Positions 24,073 through 34,765 of a DNA stretch of 64,000 nucleotides are shown here, piece by piece (the first letter of the stretch is position 1; the number at the start of each line of letters is the position of its first letter). The translations under genes were made by a program, and so were the position numbers. Under the pieces are notes generated by a model, which saw only the letters and a list, made by a program, of their open reading frames with translations, had not been told where the DNA came from and made no database searches. Origin of the DNA: Herbiconiux moechotypicola (GTDB lineage Bacteria; Actinomycetota; Actinomycetes; Actinomycetales; Microbacteriaceae); NCBI RefSeq assembly GCF_024979255.1, contig NZ_JANLCN010000006.1, positions 186,001-250,000 on the forward strand, written 5' to 3'.

Positions 24073-27000
24073 ATGACGTACCCCAAAGACTCAGACGACT
24101 TCTCCACTGTCGTCCCTTCGCCCAGCTTCCCCGAGGTCGAGCAGGGGGTGCTCGCGTTCTGGAAGGCCGACGACACCTTCCGCGAGTCGATCCGCCACCG
24201 CGAGGGCGCCCCGGAGTGGGTGTTCTACGACGGCCCGCCCTTCGCCAACGGCCTGCCGCACTACGGGCACCTGCTCACGGGCTACGCCAAAGACGTCTTC
24301 CCGCGCTTCCAGACCATGCGCGGCAAGAAGGTCGACCGTCGTTTCGGCTGGGACACCCACGGTCTCCCCGCCGAGCTCGAGGCGATGAAGCAGCTCGGCA
24401 TCACCGAGAAGAGCCAGATCGAGGAGATGGGCGTCGAGGTCTTCAACGCCGCGAGCCGTCGGTCGGTGCTGCAGTACACGAAGGAGTGGCAGGAGTACGT
24501 CACCCGCCAGGCCCGCTGGGTGGACTTCGACAACGACTACAAGACGCTCGACATCACCTTCATGGAGAGCGTGCTGTGGGCCTTCAAGCAGCTGCACGGC
24601 AAGGGCCTCGCCTACGAGGGCTACCGCGTGCTGCCCTACTGCTGGAAAGACGAGACCCCGCTCTCCAACCACGAGCTGCGCATGGACGACGACGTCTACA
24701 AGATGCGGCAGGACCAGACCGTCACGGTCACCTTCCCCCTCGTCGGCTCCCGGGCCGAGGCCCTCGGCCTCACCGGTGTGCGGGCCCTGGCCTGGACGAC
24801 CACGCCCTGGACCCTGCCGACCAACATGGCCCTCGCGGTCGGTCCCGACATCGTCTACGCCGTACTGCCCGGTCTCGGCGACGAGTTGCACGAGGCCGAG
24901 TTCTTGCTCGCCCGCGACCTCGTGGGCGGGTACGCGAAAGACCTCGGCTACGGTTCCGCCGAGGAGGCGGTCGCCGCGATCTCGCGCACCGTCACGGGCC
25001 GGCAGCTGGAGGGTGTCGCCTATGACCGCCTGTGGGACCACTACGCCGACACCGAGAAGTGGGGCACGCAGAACGCCTGGCAGATCCTCGTGGCCGACTA
25101 CGTCTCCACCACCGACGGCACCGGCATCGTGCACCAGGCGCCCGCCTACGGTGAAGAAGACCAGAAGGTCTGCGAGGCGGCGGGCATCCCCGTCATCATC
25201 TCGGTCGACGACGGCGGCCGGTTCCTCTCCACCGTGCCCGAGGTCGAGGGCCTGCAGGTCTTCGACGCCAACAAGCCGCTCACCCAGCTGCTCAAGGCCC
25301 AGGGCCGGCTCATCCGCCAGGCCAGCTACGAGCACAGCTACCCGCACTGCTGGCGCTGCCGCAACCCGCTCATCTACAAGGCGGTCTCGAGCTGGTTCGT
25401 GCGCGTCACCACGATCCGCGACCGCATGGAGGAGCTCAACCAGCAGATCGACTGGGTGCCCGAGAACGTCAAGGACGGGCAGTTCGGCAAGTGGGTGGCC
25501 GGTGCCCGCGACTGGTCGATCTCGCGCAACCGCTACTGGGGCTCGCCCATCCCGATCTGGAAGAGCGACGACCCCGAGTACCCGCGGGTCGACGTGTACG
25601 GCTCGCTCGCCGAGCTCGAGGCCGACTTCGGCCGCCTGCCGCTGAACCGCGACGGCGAGCCCGACCTGCACCGCCCGTTCATCGACGAGCTCACCCGGCC
25701 CAACCCCGACGACCCCACGGGGAAGAGCACCATGCGCCGCATCCCCGACGTGTTCGATGTGTGGTTCGACTCGGGCTCGATGCCGTTCGCGCAGGTGCAC
25801 TACCCGTTCGAGAACGAGGACTGGTTCGCCACCCACAGCCCCGCCGACTTCATCGTGGAGTACATCGGGCAGACCCGCGGCTGGTTCTACGTCATGCACG
25901 TGCTCTCCACCGCGCTGTTCGACCGGCCGGCGTTCACGAACGTCATCAGCCACGGCATCGTGCTGGGCTCCGACGGGCAGAAGATGTCGAAGTCGCTGCG
26001 CAACTACCCCGACGTCTCCGAGGTCTTCGACCGCGACGGCTCGGATGCGATGCGCTGGTTCCTCATGTCGTCGTCGGTGCTGCGGGGCGGCAACCTCGTG
26101 GTGACCGAGGAGGGCATCCGTCAGGGCGTGCGCGAGCTGCTGCTGCCGCTGTGGAGCACGTATTACTTCTTCACCCTGTACGCCAACAGCGCGGCACCCG
26201 GGGGGTATGACGCCACGTGGCGCACCGACTCCACCGACGTGCTCGACCGCTACCTGCTCGCCAAGACGCGCGAACTCGTGCAGTCGGTCACGGCCGACCT
26301 CGAGGGCCTGGATGCGACGCTCGCCTCGGCGAAGCTGCGCGACTTCGCCGATGTGCTCACGAACTGGTACGTGCGCCGCTCGCGCGACCGCTTCTGGTCG
26401 GGCGACGACCGCGACGCCTTCGACACCCTGTTCACCGTGCTCGAGACGGTCACCCGGGTGGCGGCCCCGCTCATCCCGCTCGTCTCCGACGCCATGTGGA
26501 AGGGGCTCACGGGCGGGCGCAGCGTGCACCTCACCGACTGGCCCGACCAGAACCGCTTCCCGGCCGATCCCGGCCTGGTGCACACGATGGACGCGGTGCG
26601 CTCCATCTCGTCGACCGTGCTGTCGCTCCGCAAGCTCAACGGACTGCGCGTGCGCCTGCCCCTGGCCGAGCTCACGGTGGTCGCCGACGGTGCGGACTCG
26701 CTGGCGCAGTTCGAGGGCATCCTGCGCGACGAGCTCAACGTGAAGCGCGTGCGCGTGGTGGAGCAGAACGCCACGAGCGCGGCCGAGTTCGGCATCACCT
26801 CGAAGCTCACCGTGAACGCGCGTGTGGCGGGGCCCCGCCTCGGCAAGGGCGTGCAGAAGGCGATCCAGGCGGCGCGTACCGGTGACTGGAACGAGGCGAA
26901 CGGTGTCGTGACCGCCGGGGGTGTGGAGCTGCTGCAGGGCGAGTACGAGCTCGTGCTGGAGGCCTCGCTCGACGAGGCCGACGCCGCCGGGCGGTCCAGC

Positions 27001-27462
27001 GCGCTGGCGCTGCTGCCGGGTGGCGGTTTCGTGCTGCTCGACACCACCCTCACCCCGGCGCTCGAGGCCGAGGGTCTGGCGCGCGACGTCATCCGGGCGG
27101 TTCAGGATGCGCGTAAGTCGGCCGGTTTCGAGGTGTCGGACCGCATCGCGCTCGAGCTGGTGTTCTTCGACGACGCCGATGCGGAGGCCGTGCGGGCAGC
27201 GGGCCCTGGTGGCTTCGGCGCTTCGGGCGGAGCCGGCGCGGTCGACATCGCGGGGGAGACCCTCGCGACCGATTTCGCCGTGTTCTCGCCCGCCGCGACC
27301 CCGGCGCTCGAGGGCTACCGCGAGGTGCTGCCGTCGGAGTGGCTGGGTGCGGTGACCGGGCACACGCCCGACCACCTCGCGCGGGTGAAGGCCGGCAAGT
27401 ACGCCAACGCGGGCGAGTTCGTCATCGCGGTGACCAAGAAGGCGGTGAGCCGCGATGTCTGA
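24073..27462 (+). CDS. ileS: Isoleucine-tRNA ligase
   Basis: An 1129-residue class I synthetase that charges tRNA-Ile. The HxGH motif is HYGH at 63-66 within [11 protein letters not shown], and KMSKS lies at about 637-641. The CP1 editing domain is between them ([16 protein letters not shown]), and the anticodon-binding and C-terminal domains follow. The length and the [11 protein letters not shown] form place it in the eukaryote-like IleRS2 branch usual in actinobacteria. ATG 24073 with AGGAG is the start; the longer open frame runs through the T-box. The stop overlaps folC by eight bases. Confidence 0.97.
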   Translation: MTYPKDSDDFSTVVPSPSFPEVEQGVLAFWKADDTFRESIRHREGAPEWVFYDGPPFANGLPHYGHLLTGYAKDVFPRFQTMRGKKVDRRFGWDTHGLPAELEAMKQLGITEKSQIEEMGVEVFNAASRRSVLQYTKEWQEYVTRQARWVDFDNDYKTLDITFMESVLWAFKQLHGKGLAYEGYRVLPYCWKDETPLSNHELRMDDDVYKMRQDQTVTVTFPLVGSRAEALGLTGVRALAWTTTPWTLPTNMALAVGPDIVYAVLPGLGDELHEAEFLLARDLVGGYAKDLGYGSAEEAVAAISRTVTGRQLEGVAYDRLWDHYADTEKWGTQNAWQILVADYVSTTDGTGIVHQAPAYGEEDQKVCEAAGIPVIISVDDGGRFLSTVPEVEGLQVFDANKPLTQLLKAQGRLIRQASYEHSYPHCWRCRNPLIYKAVSSWFVRVTTIRDRMEELNQQIDWVPENVKDGQFGKWVAGARDWSISRNRYWGSPIPIWKSDDPEYPRVDVYGSLAELEADFGRLPLNRDGEPDLHRPFIDELTRPNPDDPTGKSTMRRIPDVFDVWFDSGSMPFAQVHYPFENEDWFATHSPADFIVEYIGQTRGWFYVMHVLSTALFDRPAFTNVISHGIVLGSDGQKMSKSLRNYPDVSEVFDRDGSDAMRWFLMSSSVLRGGNLVVTEEGIRQGVRELLLPLWSTYYFFTLYANSAAPGGYDATWRTDSTDVLDRYLLAKTRELVQSVTADLEGLDATLASAKLRDFADVLTNWYVRRSRDRFWSGDDRDAFDTLFTVLETVTRVAAPLIPLVSDAMWKGLTGGRSVHLTDWPDQNRFPADPGLVHTMDAVRSISSTVLSLRKLNGLRVRLPLAELTVVADGADSLAQFEGILRDELNVKRVRVVEQNATSAAEFGITSKLTVNARVAGPRLGKGVQKAIQAARTGDWNEANGVVTAGGVELLQGEYELVLEASLDEADAAGRSSALALLPGGGFVLLDTTLTPALEAEGLARDVIRAVQDARKSAGFEVSDRIALELVFFDDADAEAVRAAGPGGFGASGGAGAVDIAGETLATDFAVFSPAATPALEGYREVLPSEWLGAVTGHTPDHLARVKAGKYANAGEFVIAVTKKAVSRDV

Positions 27463-29020
27463 CGGCTTCTTCGGCGGCGACTTCGGGCCGCCGGCAGACG
27501 ACCCCGACGAGGAGCGCGCGCGCTCGGGCGAGTTCGGCGACGACGAGTTCGGTGCCGGTGAGTTCGGTGCGGGTGAATTCGGCGCCGTCGGTCTCGACGC
27601 CCCCGACGAGTTCGTCGAGGAGGGCGACGCGGTCTACGCGGCCCTGCTCGGGCGTCTCGGCGAGGCGGCCCCGCAGCCTCGACTCTCGGCCACACGGCGC
27701 GTCGTCGAGCTGCTGGGCGACCCCCACCGGGCCTACCCGATCATCCATGTCACGGGCACGAACGGCAAGACCTCCACGAGCCGCATCACCGAGAGCATCC
27801 TGCGGGCCTACGGCCTCCGCACCGGCCTGTTCACGAGCCCCCACCTCACGCGGCTGAACGAGCGCATCGTCATCGACGGCAGGCCCATCACCAACGAGGC
27901 GCTGGCGGCGAACTGGCGCGACATCGAGCCCTTCCTCGAGCTCGTCGACGCCGAGCTCACCGGGGCGGGCGAGCCTCGGCTGACCTTCTTCGAGGCGCTC
28001 ACCGTGCTCGCGTTCGCGTCGTTCGCCGAGGCGCCGGTCGACGTGGCCGTGATCGAGGTCGGGATGGGCGGGGAGTGGGACTCCACGAACGTCGGCGACG
28101 GGCAGGTGGCGGTGTTCACGCCCATCTCGCTCGACCACACGGCACGGCTCGGCAACACCGTCGCCGAGATCGCGCGCACCAAGTCGGGAATCGTCAAGCC
28201 CGCCGCGCAGGTGGTGACCGCGGTGCAGCCGCCCGAGGCCCTGGCCGAGCTCGAGCGGGCCGCAGAGCTGACCGAGTCGACCATCGCGGTCGAGGGAGCG
28301 GCCTTCCGGCTGGAGTCGTCGGCGGTCGCCGTGGGCGGTCAGCTGGTCACGATCAAGGGGCTCGCGGGCCGCTACGAGGAGCTCTTCCTGCCGCTGTACG
28401 GCACCCACCAGGGCCACAACGCCGCGGTGGCCGTGGCGGCGGTGGAGTCGTTCCTCGGCGGCGGGTCGCAGGCGCTCTCCGAGGAGGTGCTCACGGAGGG
28501 GCTCGCCACCGTCACCTCGCCGGGCCGGCTGCAGCTCGTGGGCACGGAGCCGACCGTGCTGGTCGACGCCGCGCACAACCCCGGGGGCGCGCTCGTGCTG
28601 GCCGAGGCGATCGGCGAGTACTTCTCCTTCGGCAAGGTGATCGCCGTCGTGGCGGTGCTGGCCGACAAAGACGTGAGCGGCATCATCCGGGCGCTCGACC
28701 CCGTGGTCGACGAGTTCGTCGTGACCAGCTCGTCGTCCGACCGCGCCATCGACCCCGACGAGCTCGCCTCCGCCGTGGTGGCGGTGGCGGGTGCCGACCG
28801 GGTCGTGGTGGAGGTCGAGCTGCGCGACGCGCTGCAGACGGCGCGGGAGCTGGCGGCCGACGCGGAGCAGGGCGCGGTGCTCGTGACCGGGTCGATCACG
28901 CTGGTCGGCGAGGTGATCGCGCTGGCGGCCGAGGAGGGCTGGAAGCCCGAGGAGGGTTCGGGCGGCAACGGCGCGGGCGGCGACGGCTTCGGCGGCGGCG
29001 CGCCGGAGGACGAGCGATGA
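27455..29020 (+). CDS. folC: Folylpolyglutamate synthase / dihydrofolate synthase
   Basis: A 521-residue Mur-ligase-fold enzyme that adds glutamate to folates. The P-loop is [13 protein letters not shown] (about 98-110), [11 protein letters not shown] is the folate-binding loop, [12 protein letters not shown] is the conserved Glu/Gly loop, and [11 protein letters not shown] marks the C-terminal domain. The first ~50 residues are an acidic Gly/Phe/Glu extension with repeated GEFGA units, and the tail is Gly-rich; neither is typical of FolC. It overlaps ileS and the DUF4233 gene, so all three are one operon. Confidence 0.95.
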   Translation: MSDGFFGGDFGPPADDPDEERARSGEFGDDEFGAGEFGAGEFGAVGLDAPDEFVEEGDAVYAALLGRLGEAAPQPRLSATRRVVELLGDPHRAYPIIHVTGTNGKTSTSRITESILRAYGLRTGLFTSPHLTRLNERIVIDGRPITNEALAANWRDIEPFLELVDAELTGAGEPRLTFFEALTVLAFASFAEAPVDVAVIEVGMGGEWDSTNVGDGQVAVFTPISLDHTARLGNTVAEIARTKSGIVKPAAQVVTAVQPPEALAELERAAELTESTIAVEGAAFRLESSAVAVGGQLVTIKGLAGRYEELFLPLYGTHQGHNAAVAVAAVESFLGGGSQALSEEVLTEGLATVTSPGRLQLVGTEPTVLVDAAHNPGGALVLAEAIGEYFSFGKVIAVVAVLADKDVSGIIRALDPVVDEFVVTSSSSDRAIDPDELASAVVAVAGADRVVVEVELRDALQTARELAADAEQGAVLVTGSITLVGEVIALAAEEGWKPEEGSGGNGAGGDGFGGGAPEDER

Positions 29021-29394
29021 GGAGCGGCTCGGTGCGGCAGAGCCTCGCCGCGATCGTGCTCGGCTTCGAGTCGATCATGATGTTCTTCGCGGCGCTCGTC
29101 ATCTTCGGGCTCAAGGCGCTGCCGGCGCCGTTCGCCCTGGGCGGGGGAGCGGCGCTCTGCATCCTCCTCATCGCGACCATCCCGCTGCTGCGCTTCCGCT
29201 GGGGATACTGGCTCGGCTGGGGCCTGCAGGCCGTCATCGTCGCGGCGTGCTTCCTGGTGCCGATGCTCGCGATCGTCGCCGTCATCTTCATCGGCCTGTG
29301 GGTGTACTCCATGGTGAAGGGCGCCCAGATCGACCGTGAGAAGGCGGCCCTCGCCGCCGCGGAGGCCGAGACCGAGGCCCCGAGCGAGGCCTGA
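29017..29394 (+). CDS. DUF4233 membrane protein
   Basis: A 125-residue protein with three or four hydrophobic segments (LAAIVLGFESIMMFFAALVI, LGGGAALCILLIATIPLL, LGWGLQAVIVAACFLVPML, AIVAVIFIGLWVYSM) and a short Ala/Glu-rich cytoplasmic tail. Family members are found directly after folC in actinobacteria; the function is unknown. The ATG overlaps the folC stop (ATGA). Confidence 0.85.
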   Translation: MRSGSVRQSLAAIVLGFESIMMFFAALVIFGLKALPAPFALGGGAALCILLIATIPLLRFRWGYWLGWGLQAVIVAACFLVPMLAIVAVIFIGLWVYSMVKGAQIDREKAALAAAEAETEAPSEA

Positions 29395-29412
29395 GCCGGT
29401 GACTTCCCTCGC

Positions 29413-30168
29413 TCAGTCGCCCGCCGTGCCGAGATGCCGGGCGAAGAAGCGTACGGCGTCCTCGCCCGCGAACGGCGGCACGCCCGTGTGGCCACCCATG
29501 TTGGCGTAGAGCGTCTTCTCCGTCGAGGCGAAGGCGTCGAACAGGTCGAGGGCCATCTGCCGGTCGTTGCCCTCGTCGTCCCACTGCAGGAGCACGTGCA
29601 GCGGAATCGTCACCCGCCGCGCCTCCGCCATGGTCTCGCGCGGCACATAACTCCCGGCGAAGAGGCCGGCCGCGACGATCCGCGGGTCGACCGCGGCCAG
29701 GCGCACCCCGATTGCGATCACCCCGCCGGAGAACCCGACCCGCTCACCGATCTCGGGAAGCACCAGGAGTTCGTCGAGCGTGGACTGCCACTCCGGCACC
29801 GCCCGGTCGACGAGGGGGAGGATCAGTCGATCGACGACGTCCTCCCCGGGCCGCTCGCCCCGGGCGAGAGCGGTGCGGAGGTCCGCTCGCGCCTGCTCCG
29901 CGCCGGGCAGCGCGGCCCGCTCGCCCGCACCTGGCGGCTCGATGCAGACGGAGGCGAAGCCGTACGCCGCCGAGTTGCGGGCTCGCGCCACCAGGCGCGG
30001 GTACATCCGCCGCATCCCGAACCCTCCGGGTTGCCCCATCAGGATGAGGGGAACCGGCGCGGACGGAGACGCCGCCGCCGGCGTCCAGAGAATGCCGGAG
30101 GTCTCACCGAGGGTGAATCCGCGCTCGGTGACGCCCGCGTCGAGGCTCTTTTCAGAGGTGAAGTGCAT
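29413..30168 (-). CDS. Alpha/beta hydrolase (dienelactone-hydrolase-like)
   Basis: A 251-residue hydrolase. The nucleophile elbow is GFSGGV (about 152), the oxyanion strand is PLILMGQPGGFG, and the late His is in MGGHTGVPPF. The Asp is probably in LLQWDDEGNDRQ. ATG 30168 has AAAGG seven bases upstream and is preferred to ATG 30174. It is convergent with the ileS-folC operon and divergent from ndk, and is transcribed alone. The substrate is unknown. Confidence 0.8.
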   Translation of the reverse strand: MHFTSEKSLDAGVTERGFTLGETSGILWTPAAASPSAPVPLILMGQPGGFGMRRMYPRLVARARNSAAYGFASVCIEPPGAGERAALPGAEQARADLRTALARGERPGEDVVDRLILPLVDRAVPEWQSTLDELLVLPEIGERVGFSGGVIAIGVRLAAVDPRIVAAGLFAGSYVPRETMAEARRVTIPLHVLLQWDDEGNDRQMALDLFDAFASTEKTLYANMGGHTGVPPFAGEDAVRFFARHLGTAGD

Positions 30169-30260
30169 GGTCATGCCTTTCGCCACCGTACCAGCGTCAG
30201 GTGGCGCAGAGGTGAGGTGGCGCAGACGTGGGCAGACGCGGGCCGGTAGGCTGGACGACC

Positions 30261-30683
30261 GTGACCACCTACGTCGAAGAAACCCTCGTCCTCGTCAAGC
30301 CCGACGGCGTCGCCCGCAACCTCACCGGCGAGATCCTCCGCCGCATCGAGGCGAAGGGGTACCAGCTCGTCGACATCAAGCTCATCGAGCCCGAGCGAGA
30401 GCTGCTCGCCGAGCACTACGCCGAGCACCAGGGCAAGCCCTTCTACGAGCCGCTGGTCGAGTTCATGGAGTCCGGACCCATCGTGGCGCTCCGCATCGCG
30501 GGCAACCGCGTCATCGAGGGCTTCCGCTCGCTGGCCGGCACCACCGACCCCACCACCGCGGCCCCCGGCACCATCCGCGGCGACCTCGCCCGCGACTGGG
30601 GCCTCGCCGTGCAGCAGAACCTCGTGCACGGCAGCGACTCGCCCGAGTCCGCCGCCCGCGAGCTCGCCCTCTGGTTCGCCTGA
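30261..30683 (+). CDS. ndk: Nucleoside-diphosphate kinase
   Basis: A 140-residue enzyme that equalises NTP pools through a phospho-histidine. The catalytic His123 lies in NLVHGSDS, K13 in LVKPDG, and IRGDLA is the conserved loop. The GTG start gives the family N-terminus; TAGGCT lies about eight bases before it, so the mRNA may be nearly leaderless. A perfect hairpin follows the stop. Confidence 0.96.
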   Translation: MTTYVEETLVLVKPDGVARNLTGEILRRIEAKGYQLVDIKLIEPERELLAEHYAEHQGKPFYEPLVEFMESGPIVALRIAGNRVIEGFRSLAGTTDPTTAAPGTIRGDLARDWGLAVQQNLVHGSDSPESAARELALWFA

Positions 30684-30701
30684 CCCGCGCATCCCGCCTG
30701 G

Positions 30702-30727
30702 CTGACCCGGTGGGTGCACCGGGTCAG
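30702..30727. terminator. Bidirectional terminator between ndk and the VKOR gene
   Basis: Perfect 11-bp stem CTGACCCGGTG / CACCGGGTCAG with a four-base loop, between two convergent genes. The right arm covers the stop codon of the VKOR gene. No U-run follows in either direction, as is common in high-GC actinobacteria. Confidence 0.7.
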
Positions 30728-31338
30728 AGCGTGCGGAGGATGGTGGTGATGGCGTCGAGGCGGAGCTGGGCCATCACGACGACCGCGAGGTAGCTGAGGA
30801 GCACGAGGGTCCAGACCCAGGGGTAGACGGTGCGGGCGATCTCGCGGCTGGCACCCCGGTTGCCGAAGTGGCCCTCCTTGAGGTTGTACGCCGTGACGTA
30901 CCAGAACAGCGGGATGACGACGCTCCACACGAGCATGCAGTAGGGGCACAGCGTGCCCAGCACGAAGATCGACTGGATCATCAGCCAGATCACGAACCAC
31001 AGCGCCAGCGCGATGCCGAGGTTGAAGAGCACCCAGAACCACTTCGCGAAGCGGGCGCCCGCGAGCAGTGCCATGCCCACGACGATGGGGGCGACGAAGG
31101 CCGCCACGCCGATGACCGGGTTGGGGAAGCCGAACAGGGACCCCTGCGGGCTCGCCATGTTGGGCCCGCAGGTGACCAGCGGTGAGATGTTGCAGCTGGG
31201 CACGTAGCTCGGGTCGATGAGCGTCTGGATGCGCTCCAGAGTGAGGTCGAACGACGCCCACCAGCCGAGCGCGCCCGCCACGACGAGGAAGATCGCGAGC
31301 GCGAGGGGGCGCCTGGTGCGGGTCGGAGCGGGGGTCAC
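30724..31338 (-). CDS. Vitamin K epoxide reductase (VKOR) family membrane protein
   Basis: A 204-residue membrane protein with about five segments. The quinone-reducing CxxC is LCPYCM (C131, C134), and the shuttle cysteines are C49 and C57 (PSCNISPLVTCG). In actinobacteria VKOR re-oxidises the DsbA-like disulfide catalyst of the cell envelope, passing electrons to menaquinone; that role is inferred from the family. The GTG start has an AT-rich -10-like element about eight bases before it, so translation may be leaderless. It is divergent from rne. Confidence 0.93.
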   Translation of the reverse strand: MTPAPTRTRRPLALAIFLVVAGALGWWASFDLTLERIQTLIDPSYVPSCNISPLVTCGPNMASPQGSLFGFPNPVIGVAAFVAPIVVGMALLAGARFAKWFWVLFNLGIALALWFVIWLMIQSIFVLGTLCPYCMLVWSVVIPLFWYVTAYNLKEGHFGNRGASREIARTVYPWVWTLVLLSYLAVVVMAQLRLDAITTILRTL

Positions 31339-31601
31339 GTTCGGATTATTGCACGGTGCCCTCACGAGCAATCTGAGAATGCGTGCGATAATCGGTCTCG
31401 AAGACTTGTCGGGCACCGACCCGATTCGAGCACCCCGTGTGCTCACAGACAGAGCGATCCGGGTGGGCATGACGCCCACGCGGCGCATGGAGCTAGAGAT
31501 CGACGAGGTGGGCCGCGCAGCGTGAACCGCTGAGAGGCGCCTCGCTCTGAGAGTACCTGCCGGGTGGCGCGAGCCCCCGGCTGGCAAGGAGTGCACCAGA
31601 G

Positions 31602-34409
31602 ATGGTGGAGAACAATTCACACAACGACCACGAGGCGACGAACACCGGGAATGCAGAGGGAGCGGGCAAGCGCAAGCGCTCGCTCTTCGGCGGGCGCCGC
31701 AGCACCAAGAAGACGGAGCCGCAGCCCGCGGTGACCGCCGAGGCCGCGCCGGCTGCCGACACTGCGCCCGCTGCTGTGACTGCGCCGGCTGCTGACACTG
31801 CGCCGGCTGCCGAGGAGGCCGTCGAGTCGCCCGCCGCATCCGGCAACCCCGTCGCCGAGGCACCCGACGTCGCGGCCGCGGCCGACGCATCCGGTCACCT
31901 CGCGCTCGACCACGACGAGCCCGGTCTCGCGCCCTTCAGCGCCGCGGCGCCGTGGAGCGCACCGGTGGAGAGCGCCGAGAAGAAGGCGCTCAGCACCACC
32001 TCGCTGTTCTTCCAGGCGCCCGACCTTCCCGACCTGCCCGAGCTCCCCGACCTGCCGCAGCGACCCGACCGCGAGTCCGCCGCCCCTGAGGAGGGGTCGG
32101 TGCGCCGCCGTTCGCGCCGCCGCTCCGGCGACGAGAACCGCGGCGGCGAGGGCGACCCGGCCAACACCGTCGTCAAGGTGCGCACCCCGCGCGAGCCCGA
32201 GCTCATCACCGAGCCGCAGCGGGTGAAGGGCTCCACCCGCCTCGAGGCCAAGAAGCAGCGCCGCCGCGACGGCCGCGACGCCGGCCGCCGCCGAGCGGTG
32301 GTCACCGAGGCCGAGTTCCTGGCCCGCCGCGAGGCCGTCGACCGCGTGATGGTCGTGCGCGCCAAGAGCGACCGCATCCAGATCGGCGTGCTCGAGGACG
32401 GCGTGCTCGTGGAGCACTACGTCGCCAAGGCGCAGGACGCCTCGCTCATCGGCAACGTGTACCTCGGCCGTGTGCAGAACGTTCTGCCCAGCATGGAGGC
32501 GGCCTTCGTCGACATCGGCCGCGGCCGCAACGCCGTGCTCTACTCGGGTGAGGTCGACTGGGAGGCCGCGGCGAGCAACTCCGACCAGAAGGGCTCGCAG
32601 CCGCGCCGCATCGAGCTCGCGCTCAAGTCGGGCGACACCGTGCTCGTGCAGGTCACGAAAGACCCGGTGGGTCACAAGGGCGCACGCCTCACCAGCCAGA
32701 TCTCGCTGCCCGGCCGCTACCTCGTGTACGTGCCCAACGGCTCGATGAACGGCATCTCGCGCAAGCTCCCCGACACCGAGAGGGCGCGCCTCAAGCGCAT
32801 CCTCAAGGAAGTGCTGCCCGAGAGCGCCGGCGTCATCGTGCGCACCGCCTCCGAGGGCGCCACCGAGGAGCAGCTGACGCTCGACGTCAACCGCCTCACC
32901 GCGCAGTGGGCGCACATCAGCGAGCAGGCCTCGAAGCAGCTCGCCCCGCACCTGCTGCACTCCGAGCCCGACCTGCTCATCAAGATCGTGCGCGACGTGT
33001 TCAACGAGGACTTCCACCGCATGGTCATCTCGGGCGACGACGCACGCGCCACGATCGAGAACTACCTCACCGCCGTGGCGCCCGACCTGCTCGACCGCGT
33101 GGAGCGCTACGAGGGCGAGCGCGACGCGTTCGACGAGTTCCGCATCACCGAGCAGATCGAGAAGGCCCTCGACCGCAAGGTGTGGCTGCCCTCGGGCGGT
33201 TCGCTCGTGATCGACCGCACCGAGGCCATGACGGTGGTCGACGTCAACACGGGTAAGTTCGTCGGCTCCGGAGGCAACCTCGAGGAGACCGTCACCAAGA
33301 ACAACCTCGAGGCGGCCGAGGAGATCGTGCGGCAGCTGCGCCTGCGCGACATCGGCGGCATCATCGTGGTCGACTTCATCGACATGGTGCTCGAGTCCAA
33401 CCGCGACCTCGTGCTGCGCCGCCTCATCGAGTGCCTCTCGCGCGACCGCACCAAGCACCAGGTGGCCGAGGTCACCTCGCTCGGTCTCGTGCAGATGACC
33501 CGCAAGAAGCTCGGTCTGGGCCTGCTCGAGTCGTTCAGCGAGCCGTGCGAGGTGTGCGCCGGGCGCGGCATCATCGTGCACCACGACCCGGTGATGAAGC
33601 ACCGCTCCGGCAACGGCGGCAGTGGTTCGGCCGGTTCGAACCCGGGCGGTTCGGGCAACGGTCGCCGCGGGCGCGGCGGCAACGGCAACGGGAACGGCTC
33701 CGGGTCGTCGGCCGGCAACAGCTCCTCGGGCGGCCAGGGTGCGGCGTCGGCCTCGGGTTCCAACGGCACCCACTCCATCACCGCCGACGCCAAGAACGCT
33801 CTGGCGCAGATCGCCGCCAGCACGATCGCCGGGGCTCCGGCCCAGCGTCCGCAGGGCGAGCCGGGCACCGAGGTTCCGGCCGCCGTCTCCGAACCGAGTG
33901 CACCGGATGCGGGCGCCGAGACGGGCGCGCCCTCGGGTGAGCAGGCGGCCAGCCGGTCGGCCCGCCGCCGGAAGGCGCGCCAGTCGCGTGCGGCCGAGAA
34001 CGCGGCGAACGCCGGAGGGCAGAGCACAGGGGAGACCACGGCGGAGCCCGCGGCCGCGACGGAGGCGGCTCCGGTCGCCGCGACGGAGCCGGAGGTGGCC
34101 CCGGAGCGCGCGACCAGCGCCGAGCCGCAGACCGCGGACGACACCAAGGCCAGCGCTCCCACCGCCACGGCCGAGCCCGCCGCCACCGAGCCGGCCGAGC
34201 CCGTGGTGCCGGTCGCCATCCTCGACATCCCGGTGGCGCGCACCCAGCGCGCCCCGCGCGTGAACTCGCGCGACGCCTCGCAGCTGCTCGACTCGGTGCT
34301 CGACGCCCTTCCCGAGCCCAAGCAGCCCGGCCAGGGCCGTTCGCGCAGCCGCCGGGTCAGCACGGCCGCGGTCTCCGCTCCCGTGGAGACCGGTTCGTCC
34401 GAGTCCTGA
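31602..34409 (+). CDS. rne: Ribonuclease E/G
   Basis: A 935-residue endoribonuclease for mRNA decay and rRNA processing. The catalytic core is central (about 245-665): the S1-like domain with SDRIQIGVLEDG and MEAAFVDIGRGRNAVLY, the DNase-I-like site with VVDVNTGKF and VVDFIDM, and the Zn-link cysteines in CEVCAGRG. As in other actinobacterial RNase E, low-complexity extensions flank the core: Ala/Pro-rich at the N-terminus and Gly/Ser/Asn- then Ala/Glu-rich at the C-terminus, the likely scaffolds for partner proteins. AAGGAG stands 10 bases before the ATG. The 263-bp divergent gap before it holds no other gene that I can support. Confidence 0.95.
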   Translation: MVENNSHNDHEATNTGNAEGAGKRKRSLFGGRRSTKKTEPQPAVTAEAAPAADTAPAAVTAPAADTAPAAEEAVESPAASGNPVAEAPDVAAAADASGHLALDHDEPGLAPFSAAAPWSAPVESAEKKALSTTSLFFQAPDLPDLPELPDLPQRPDRESAAPEEGSVRRRSRRRSGDENRGGEGDPANTVVKVRTPREPELITEPQRVKGSTRLEAKKQRRRDGRDAGRRRAVVTEAEFLARREAVDRVMVVRAKSDRIQIGVLEDGVLVEHYVAKAQDASLIGNVYLGRVQNVLPSMEAAFVDIGRGRNAVLYSGEVDWEAAASNSDQKGSQPRRIELALKSGDTVLVQVTKDPVGHKGARLTSQISLPGRYLVYVPNGSMNGISRKLPDTERARLKRILKEVLPESAGVIVRTASEGATEEQLTLDVNRLTAQWAHISEQASKQLAPHLLHSEPDLLIKIVRDVFNEDFHRMVISGDDARATIENYLTAVAPDLLDRVERYEGERDAFDEFRITEQIEKALDRKVWLPSGGSLVIDRTEAMTVVDVNTGKFVGSGGNLEETVTKNNLEAAEEIVRQLRLRDIGGIIVVDFIDMVLESNRDLVLRRLIECLSRDRTKHQVAEVTSLGLVQMTRKKLGLGLLESFSEPCEVCAGRGIIVHHDPVMKHRSGNGGSGSAGSNPGGSGNGRRGRGGNGNGNGSGSSAGNSSSGGQGAASASGSNGTHSITADAKNALAQIAASTIAGAPAQRPQGEPGTEVPAAVSEPSAPDAGAETGAPSGEQAASRSARRRKARQSRAAENAANAGGQSTGETTAEPAAATEAAPVAATEPEVAPERATSAEPQTADDTKASAPTATAEPAATEPAEPVVPVAILDIPVARTQRAPRVNSRDASQLLDSVLDALPEPKQPGQGRSRSRRVSTAAVSAPVETGSSES

Positions 34410-34426
34410 GCCTCTGGCCCCGCAAC

Positions 34427-34468
34427 GCCTTCAGTGCTCAGGCCTTCAGTGCTCAGGCCTTCAGTGCT
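34427..34468. repeat. 15-bp tandem repeat at the DUF4031 stop codon
   Basis: Two full copies and one partial copy of GCCTTCAGTGCTCAG. The stop codon of the DUF4031 gene lies in the partial third copy, so the repeat extends out of its 3' end into the gap before the rne stop. Confidence 0.85.
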
Positions 34469-34736
34469 TGCGGGGCCTGTCCCGGCCGCGCACTCGCAGC
34501 CCGCTGTCGCGGAGCCGCTCCACCAGCTCTCGGTTGCTCACCGGATGCGCGCCCGCGGCGACCAGCTCGTCGTAGCGCTCGACAGGCACGTCGTAGTGGT
34601 CGAGGTCGAAGCCGCGCTCCGGCAGTCCCGCCTCGCGGGCAAACGAGTGCAGTTCCTCCAGCGAGTCATCGCTGACGAGGTGGCCCCAGATGGTACCGTG
34701 GGCGGGCCAGATGGGGACGTCGATCAGCACGGTCAC
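34461..34736 (-). CDS. DUF4031 domain protein
   Basis: A 91-residue protein with the short DUF4031 pattern: VLIDVPIWPAHGTIWGHL at the N-terminus, SDDSLEELHSFA, and GFDLDHYDVPVERYDELVAAGA. Family members are small, cytoplasmic and of unknown function; they are common in actinobacteria. It is convergent with rne and divergent from rplU. Confidence 0.82.
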   Translation of the reverse strand: MTVLIDVPIWPAHGTIWGHLVSDDSLEELHSFAREAGLPERGFDLDHYDVPVERYDELVAAGAHPVSNRELVERLRDSGLRVRGRDRPRKH

Positions 34737-34765
34737 CGTGCGAGTATCGCACCCCGGCCGCCGGT

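Noticed and set aside
24091-27375. Very long open frame (1094 codons) antisense to ileS
   Set aside because: High-GC coding DNA leaves antisense frames open by codon bias. The translation is Arg/Gly/His/Val-rich without domain motifs, and the plus strand carries a complete IleRS.
31339-31601. A small gene or RNA between the VKOR gene and rne
   Set aside because: A short open frame at 31217-31525 overlaps the VKOR gene and has no ribosome site or family features; the gap is best read as divergent promoters and the rne leader.
31617-33773. Long minus-strand open frame opposite rne
   Set aside because: Shadow of the RNase E coding frame, with no domain and skewed composition.
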